Shown: piece by piece, positions 6,266-10,471 of the stretch
How positions within the stretch are numbered: position 1 is the stretch's first letter
Layout of the letters: every line of letters begins with the position of its first letter
Assembly: GCA_946886805.1 (NCBI GenBank)
Contig: CAMPJM010000102.1
Location: 1-10,471, forward strand
DNA from: an uncultured Flammeovirgaceae bacterium
GTDB lineage: Bacteria > Bacteroidota > Bacteroidia > Cytophagales > Cyclobacteriaceae
Direction of reading: 5' to 3'
DNA length: 10,471 nucleotides
The notes under the pieces: generated by a model
The model's input: only the letters and a program-made list of their open reading frames with translations
Told to the model about the DNA's origin: nothing
Database searches by the model: none
Program-made: the position numbers and the translations under genes

Positions 6266-6658
6266 GTGCATAGATTATTAATCCTTTTTATATCCTTACT
6301 GATGCTTTTTTCATCGACTTGTACGATGAAGGCTATGCTATGGGAGCAACTGGGGATTGAAGTTCCCGCACCTACCAAACCTTATTCTTCAAAAGGAATT
6401 TCTTTCCAAAGTCATGCTGCTGCTTCCGTTGCGGAATTATGTTCCTCGAATATGAGTAGCTTCTTTGATGAAGCAGAAATACTTCCAGGCAGTTCGTTGA
6501 AAGCACCTTTAGTACTGCTCTCGGTACTTTTTATACTCTCTTTAACTCTGCCCGAATTATTACAAACAAAGAGCAATTCAAATTTTTCTTTTCATTCTTC
6601 CGAATCCGGAACGGTTCCGATCTACCTCAGACTGGGACAACTTATTTATTACTCCTAA
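6266..6658 (+). CDS. small membrane protein of unknown function upstream of an RND operon
   Basis: A 130-residue protein. The start is taken as GTG because a stop codon precedes it closely in frame (6260-6262) and because this start gives a complete hydrophobic leader, MHRLLILFISLLMLFSSTC. The next ATG (6302) would cut that leader in half. C19 at the end of the leader does not sit in a proper lipobox. A second hydrophobic segment lies at about 79-98 (KAPLVLLSVLFILSLTLPEL), and the tail is GTVPIYLRLGQLIYYS. The region between the two segments is polar with a few possible ligands (H50, C59). I do not recognise a domain. It precedes the TolC-RND genes and may be transcribed with them; an accessory envelope role is only a guess. 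Confidence 0.6.
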   Translation: MHRLLILFISLLMLFSSTCTMKAMLWEQLGIEVPAPTKPYSSKGISFQSHAAASVAELCSSNMSSFFDEAEILPGSSLKAPLVLLSVLFILSLTLPELLQTKSNSNFSFHSSESGTVPIYLRLGQLIYYS

Positions 6659-6664
6659 ATTATT

Positions 6665-6728
6665 TTGAGGCTTATTCATCAATAGGGAAGCACAAGCTTC
6701 TCCATTGAAGTGGACTTCTGTGCCTCAA
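6665..6728 (+). ncRNA. possible three-way-junction RNA structure
   Basis: A closing helix forms between TTGAGGC (6665-6671) and GCCTCAA (6722-6728), perfect over 7 bp. Inside it GGGAAGC/GCTTCTC (6685-6702, ACAA loop) and GAAG/CTTC (6707-6718) form two further stems. An alternative pairing GCACA (6690-6694) with TGTGC (6719-6723) excludes parts of these, so two folds are possible. I could not match it to a known riboswitch: no THI box and no B12 box core. It begins 7 bases after the stop codon of the small gene. Confidence 0.35.
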
Positions 6729-6743
6729 CACCTCTCTTCTGCT

Positions 6744-6759
6744 ATCACCCTCCGGTGAT
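6744..6759 (+). terminator. tight hairpin ATCACC-CTCC-GGTGAT, weak terminator or attenuator
   Basis: A perfect 6-bp stem with a 4-base loop, followed by CCACATTTTCATATTTCTC, which is T-rich but not a clean T-run. It could reduce read-through from the small membrane gene into TolC, or be part of a larger leader fold. Confidence 0.35.
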
Positions 6760-6791
6760 CCACATTTTCATATTTCTCAATTAAATGTTCA

Positions 6792-6856
6792 ATGGGAAAT
6801 AACCATAAGCCTAAGCCACATCGACTTGATGGCAGCTTGACACCTGGTTATTCCAT
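6792..6856 (+). repeat. imperfect long-range inverted repeat before TolC
   Basis: ATGGGAAATAACC (6792-6804) is complementary to GGTTATTCCAT (6846-6856) apart from two unpaired bases in the left arm. The 41-base interior contains a further short dyad (CATC-GACTT-GATG). The right arm ends 26 bp before the TolC ATG, so the fold could sit in the TolC 5' leader. Confidence 0.35.
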
Positions 6857-6882
6857 GTGATCATTTATAAATATCAAAGCAC

Positions 6883-8265
6883 ATGAAATTCAGCTATCTT
6901 CTGACCTGCATGGTTTTTTTGCTCGTCAGTCTCAAGGGATTCGGACAGGATACCACTGGCCTTTCACTGCCCCGGCTTTGGGAGCAGGCCTTTGCAAATT
7001 ATCCCAGTTTAGAAGCTTACCGTTCGCAACAACGTCAGGCGAACATCAATCAAAAGCTTGCCAGAAACCAATATTTGCCCAACGTATTGCTGCAAGCGCA
7101 AAACACGCTGGGAACACAACATGGCATCAATGGCGCCTTTTTCCCTTTACCTGGCTTGTTCAATGTAAATGGTGCGGGTATCAATAGCGGTGCTGATTAT
7201 GCCGCGAACATGTTTGGGTCTGTGGTGATGGACTGGCAATTCATGCAGTTTGGCAGGCAAAAAAAATCAATGGAAGCCGCTGCGGTTTTATCCAACCAGG
7301 CTGCACATCGCCTGAATGCAGAGCAGGTCGCGGTGCAGGCGGCATTGAGCAGAGACTATTTTCAACTGCTTTACTATCAACGCATGCAACATTGGGCACA
7401 GGCAAATACTCAGCGTCTCCAAACCATTTTCCAGGCCTCGGCAGCCAACGCAAGAGCAGGTTTGTCGCCGGGAGCAGATTCGCTGCTTATAAAAGCAACG
7501 CTTGACCAAACCGGGGCCGACCTCCATAAATGGCAGGGCTTTGAGGAAGAGGCAAAAATTGCTTTGGCCCAGTGGGTAAATATACCTGCAAGCCATCTGA
7601 CTGTTCAAAATGAGTTGTTTCTAAATGAAGGTGAACCACATTTGATTCGGGAAACAGAGCAAGATTTGGCGACACACCCGCAGTTAGCTTTTAAAAAGGA
7701 GCAAATCGCCTATGCCGAAAAACAAAAGGAACTGGCCTTTTTGGGCGCCCTCCCTTCCCTATCCATATTGGGTGGGGTGCAACTTCGGGGGCATTCCATG
7801 AATAGAGAAAATTCCGTTTATGAAAACTGGGGCCAAAGCTATAACAATACGGCGGATAATTACCTGGTTGGCCTTGGCCTTACCTGGAACTTAGGCCAGG
7901 CTTTCGACTCCAGACTGGAAAAAAGCTTGTACCTGGAGGAGGCTCAGCAACGCCAGGCAGAAACAGAAGCACTTGCTTTGAACCTGCGCAGTCAAAAAGA
8001 GATGGCCCAACAGCAGATGGCCCAAAGCCGCCAGCAAATAGATAATACCGAACAGGCTTATGAAGCCGCCAGTCAGGCATATGGATTATTTGAGGCACGG
8101 TATAACAGCGGTCTGATCTCGATTACAGAACTGTTGCAAATCCAGGATATACTACAAAATACGGAAAGGACCCGGATTGAAGCCTACTATCAGTATTGGC
8201 TGCAACAGACTAACATGGCTGAATCAACAGCCGATTTTTCCTATCTGCAAAATGTATTTGAATAA
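6883..8265 (+). CDS. TolC-family outer membrane efflux protein
   Basis: A 460-residue protein with signal peptide MKFSYLLTCMVFLLVSLKGFGQ (cleavage after GQ). It has the two-fold OEP architecture: LWEQAFANYPSLEAYRSQQ (about 33-51) opens the first repeat, and THPQLAFKKEQIAYAEKQKE (about 264-283) opens the second. Each is followed by a beta-strand segment and long glutamine- and alanine-rich coiled-coil helices. The closing motif AYGLFEARYNSGLISITELL (about 399-418) is typical of the last helix pair of TolC proteins. Length is normal. It forms the trimeric outer-membrane channel of a tripartite pump. The permease gene starts 8 bp after its stop codon, so the two are certainly co-transcribed. Confidence 0.93.
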   Translation: MKFSYLLTCMVFLLVSLKGFGQDTTGLSLPRLWEQAFANYPSLEAYRSQQRQANINQKLARNQYLPNVLLQAQNTLGTQHGINGAFFPLPGLFNVNGAGINSGADYAANMFGSVVMDWQFMQFGRQKKSMEAAAVLSNQAAHRLNAEQVAVQAALSRDYFQLLYYQRMQHWAQANTQRLQTIFQASAANARAGLSPGADSLLIKATLDQTGADLHKWQGFEEEAKIALAQWVNIPASHLTVQNELFLNEGEPHLIRETEQDLATHPQLAFKKEQIAYAEKQKELAFLGALPSLSILGGVQLRGHSMNRENSVYENWGQSYNNTADNYLVGLGLTWNLGQAFDSRLEKSLYLEEAQQRQAETEALALNLRSQKEMAQQQMAQSRQQIDNTEQAYEAASQAYGLFEARYNSGLISITELLQIQDILQNTERTRIEAYYQYWLQQTNMAESTADFSYLQNVFE

Positions 8266-8273
8266 AAAATATT

Positions 8274-10471
8274 ATGAACATCATTCGATTAGCCCTGCGA
8301 AAACCAATAGCAATTATTGTGGCAGTAATAGCCATAGCTTATTTCGCAGTCATTTCTATCAATAACATCAAGGTCGATATTTTTCCAGAAGTGGAGTCGC
8401 CCTCAATTTATATTGCCATGCCTTACGGGGGTCTGTCTCCTGAATATATGGACGGCTTTATGGCCAGCAATTTTCAGAAAGTACTGATTTTTGTGAGCGG
8501 GGTAAAAGACATGGAATTTAAAAGTGTACAGGGGCTCACCCTCATGCAACTGTCTTTCTATCCGGGCACCGATATGGCGCAGGCTTCCGCAGAAGTAGCC
8601 ATGATGGTTTCGCGTGCCATGGCATTCCTGCCTCCTGGTGCTGTTACACCACAGGTAGTACGCTTCGATGCCAGTGCATTGCCTGTCGGCCAACTGGTAT
8701 TTGAAAGCTCCACCCGCTCTATTGGTGAGCTGCAAAACCTCGCGGTGACCAGAATCCGGCCGATGTTCGTCAATATTCCGGGCATCACGGCACCGGCGCC
8801 TTTTGGAGGAAACGTTCGAACCATTGTTACCAATGTAAATCCTGAGCTCATGCAGTCCTACGGGCTTTCAGCAGAAGAGGTCACCATAGCAATTGCCAGA
8901 AATAACCTCCCCTCGCCTGCCGGAAACGTGCAAATTGGTGATCAGAATTTCATGAGCCCTGTCAATTCTTTGGTAAAAGGCCCGGAAGAGTTGCTAAACA
9001 CGCCAATCCGGGAAGGGAGCGGGCATACGGTTTTTATCAGGGACATCGCTACGGTAACAGACGGAACAGACAAAACCACTGCCTATGCCCTGGTAAATGG
9101 CAAAAGAACTGTCTATCTCCCCATTATTAAAAAGTCTGATGCTTCCACGCTGGATGCCGTTGATAATTTAAAAAATGCGTTGCCGATGCTGGAAGCGGCT
9201 TTACCGGAAGACGTATCCATTGATTATGTTTTTGACCAGTCGGGATATATTTCACAATCATTGTCCAATTTGATTCACGAAGGAATATTAGGCGCTATTC
9301 TTACAGGTTTAATGGTACTGTTGTTTCTTGGCGACAAACGCGGTGCTTTGATCGTGGTGCTGACAATTCCAATTGCCATCTTATCTGCCGTTACCCTGCT
9401 TTATTTGTTTGGACAAACCATAAATGTAATGACCCTGAGTGGCCTTGCATTGGCCATTGGGGTACTGGTGGATGAAGCGACGGTGACCATTGAAAACATA
9501 CACCAGCACTTTGAGGCCAGAAAACCCAAAGCAAGAGCCATTCTGGATGCGCTTCTTGAAATTTCACTGCCTAAATTGCTGATCCTGCTTTCTATTCTGG
9601 CGGTTTTAACACCTTCCCTCATGATGAGCGGCATCCCTAAAGATATGTTTATGCCGTTGTCCATGGCCGTAGGTTTTGCCATGATTGCCTCATTTTTGGC
9701 CTCTCAAACCTTTATTCCGGTAATGGCCAACTGGATTATGAAAAATAAACACATGGGAAAGGAAGTCAAAGGAAAACCAGTATATACCCGCTTTGATAAG
9801 TTCAGGATACGCTATCTGATGGTGGTGAGAAAATGGCAAAGGAAAATGTCTCTGATAACAATAGGCTATACTGTAGTCGTGATCGCTTTAATAGGCGTAG
9901 GCTTTTCGGTGATTGGCACGGACATTATGCCACCCAGCGGCACCAGAGATCTTCAGTTGAGAATTGCCTCACCTCAGGGAACAAGGCTTGAAAAATCAGA
10001 GGAAAACATGCTGGCCGTAGAAAAGTTGATCCGGGAGGAAGTGGGCCCGGGTGGAGTAAAGATTTCCTCCGCTTTTGTGGGGATGCATTCTCCCAATACC
10101 CCTATTAATCCAATTTTTCTTTTTACTTCAGGCTCGCATGAGGCCGTACTTCAGGTTTCTATCGACGGCGAAGTCTATGACGGTTCTATCGACGGTTTAA
10201 AGGAAACCATCCGGCAAAAAGTAGCAGCACAACTCCCCGACCTCGCCATTACTTTTGAACCCATGGAGATGGTTGAAAAAATCTTGAGCCAGGGTGCAAC
10301 AACACCTGTTTCGGTAAAAATATTAGGAAAAAACCTGCAGGAGGCCAACCAACATGCTAAAAAAATACAGAAGGAATTACAAAAAGTAGCTTCCTTCAGA
10401 GATGTGCATATTGCAGAACCCATTGACTACCCCAGTATACAGATAGAGGTGGATCGGGAGTTGGCGGCGCA
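8274..10471 (+). CDS. RND efflux permease (AcrB/CzcA superfamily), 3' end outside window
   Basis: The frame stays open from ATG 8274 to the window edge: 732 codons of an expected length slightly above 1,000. The N-terminus MNIIRLALRKPIAIIVAVIA begins TM1, followed by DIFPEVESPSIYIAMPYGG, a hallmark of the family. The first porter region follows, then TM2-TM4 (about 335-410) with GVLVDEATVTIENIH (397-411). Here D400 corresponds to the proton-relay D407 of AcrB, and E401 replaces D408. TM5-TM6 follow, then TM7 (about 525-548) ending GTDIMPPSGTRD, and the start of the second porter region. The motif lies between the HAE (VDDAIVVVEN) and CzcA/CusA types, so the substrate (metal, organic or other) cannot be fixed. 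No membrane-fusion adaptor is in the window; it probably follows. Confidence 0.92.
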   Translation, partial: MNIIRLALRKPIAIIVAVIAIAYFAVISINNIKVDIFPEVESPSIYIAMPYGGLSPEYMDGFMASNFQKVLIFVSGVKDMEFKSVQGLTLMQLSFYPGTDMAQASAEVAMMVSRAMAFLPPGAVTPQVVRFDASALPVGQLVFESSTRSIGELQNLAVTRIRPMFVNIPGITAPAPFGGNVRTIVTNVNPELMQSYGLSAEEVTIAIARNNLPSPAGNVQIGDQNFMSPVNSLVKGPEELLNTPIREGSGHTVFIRDIATVTDGTDKTTAYALVNGKRTVYLPIIKKSDASTLDAVDNLKNALPMLEAALPEDVSIDYVFDQSGYISQSLSNLIHEGILGAILTGLMVLLFLGDKRGALIVVLTIPIAILSAVTLLYLFGQTINVMTLSGLALAIGVLVDEATVTIENIHQHFEARKPKARAILDALLEISLPKLLILLSILAVLTPSLMMSGIPKDMFMPLSMAVGFAMIASFLASQTFIPVMANWIMKNKHMGKEVKGKPVYTRFDKFRIRYLMVVRKWQRKMSLITIGYTVVVIALIGVGFSVIGTDIMPPSGTRDLQLRIASPQGTRLEKSEENMLAVEKLIREEVGPGGVKISSAFVGMHSPNTPINPIFLFTSGSHEAVLQVSIDGEVYDGSIDGLKETIRQKVAAQLPDLAITFEPMEMVEKILSQGATTPVSVKILGKNLQEANQHAKKIQKELQKVASFRDVHIAEPIDYPSIQIEVDRELAA
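10157..10195 (+). repeat. 12-nt in-frame direct repeat inside the RND gene
   Basis: TTCTATCGACGG occurs at 10157-10168 and 10184-10195, a 27-nt period. It encodes SIDG twice, nine residues apart (SIDGEVYDGSIDG), in the second porter region. It may be a small tandem duplication or coincidental codon reuse. Confidence 0.6.

Larger units (their letters stand above)
6659..6882 (+). other. 224-nt spacer rich in potential RNA structure
   Basis: No gene found. The spacer separates the small membrane protein from the TolC gene and contains, in order, a possible three-way junction (6665-6728), a tight hairpin (6744-6759) and a long-range inverted repeat (6792-6856). No TTTG-type -7 element occurs in the last 100 bases, so TolC transcription probably comes from upstream and crosses these structures. 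Confidence 0.5.

Noticed and set aside
6835..6870. Sigma-70 style promoter TTGACA...TTATAA before TolC
   Set aside because: The spacing of 22 bp is too long, and the organism appears to use the Bacteroidota TAnnTTTG element.
6659..6882. TPP or cobalamin riboswitch before TolC
   Set aside because: Short strings resemble parts of these (GGGAAG, AAGCCAC), but the diagnostic cores (CTGAGA for TPP, GCCACTG in its context for B12) are absent and the spacing does not fit.
8000..8025. Direct repeat AGATGGCCCAA (15-nt period) in the TolC gene
   Set aside because: It encodes MAQ twice in a glutamine-rich coiled coil, where such repetition is expected.
8558..8851. Minus-strand ORFs within the RND gene (also 8403-8735, 9401-9682 and 10175-10423)
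   Set aside because: All are antisense to a continuous RND permease frame with conserved family motifs.
1..10471. CRISPR array, tRNA, rRNA, transposase or integrase genes
   Set aside because: I found no regularly spaced direct repeats, no tRNA-like cloverleaf and no recombinase motifs in any frame.

Overview
The window comes from a member of the Bacteroidota. The support is a large TonB-type outer-membrane receptor with an N-terminal carboxypeptidase-regulatory-like domain, promoters with the phylum's TAnnTTTG -7 element, A-rich leaders without Shine-Dalgarno sequences, and a signal peptide ending in AQ. The style of the proteins would fit a cytophagal or sphingobacterial lineage, but I cannot place it lower from sequence alone. 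All convincing genes lie on the + strand.

Layout. 1-2401: an outer-membrane beta-barrel receptor whose start codon lies upstream of the window. 2402-2804: intergenic, with an (AAT)n tract and one doubtful tiny ORF. 2805-3443: a Crp/Fnr-family regulator with a three-cysteine cluster in its effector domain. 3444-3784: intergenic, with a broken coding-like remnant on the minus strand followed by a promoter/operator. 3785-4591: a TauE/SafE (TSUP) exporter. 4592-4691: promoter/operator. 4692-6032: a persulfide dioxygenase-rhodanese fusion with CstB-like architecture. 6033-6265: a strong long hairpin and a promoter. 6266-6658: a small membrane protein I do not recognise. 6659-6882: a 224-nt spacer rich in potential RNA structure. 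6883-8265: a TolC-type outer-membrane factor. 8274 to the end: an RND efflux permease cut off by the window edge, with its adaptor presumably just beyond.

How the genes may work together. The regulator, exporter and dioxygenase-rhodanese form a compact sulfide/persulfide detoxification module: sulfane sulfur is oxidised to sulfite and/or thiosulfate, and the oxyanion is exported. The best observation is regulatory. The exporter and the dioxygenase each carry a 16-bp CRP-like inverted repeat (TGTAACaaacGTCACT and TGTGACaagaGTTACA). In both promoters it lies exactly 21 bp upstream of a perfect TAnnTTTG element, so its centre falls near -41.5. The adjacent regulator has a CRP-type recognition helix (SSREVISR) suited to such sites, and its only three cysteines (C73, C79, C80) sit where the cAMP pocket of CRP would be. 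I infer a thiol-based sulfur-sensing Crp/Fnr switch. The TolC-RND pump next to it lacks this operator and has its own upstream structures, so its membership in the module rests on position only.
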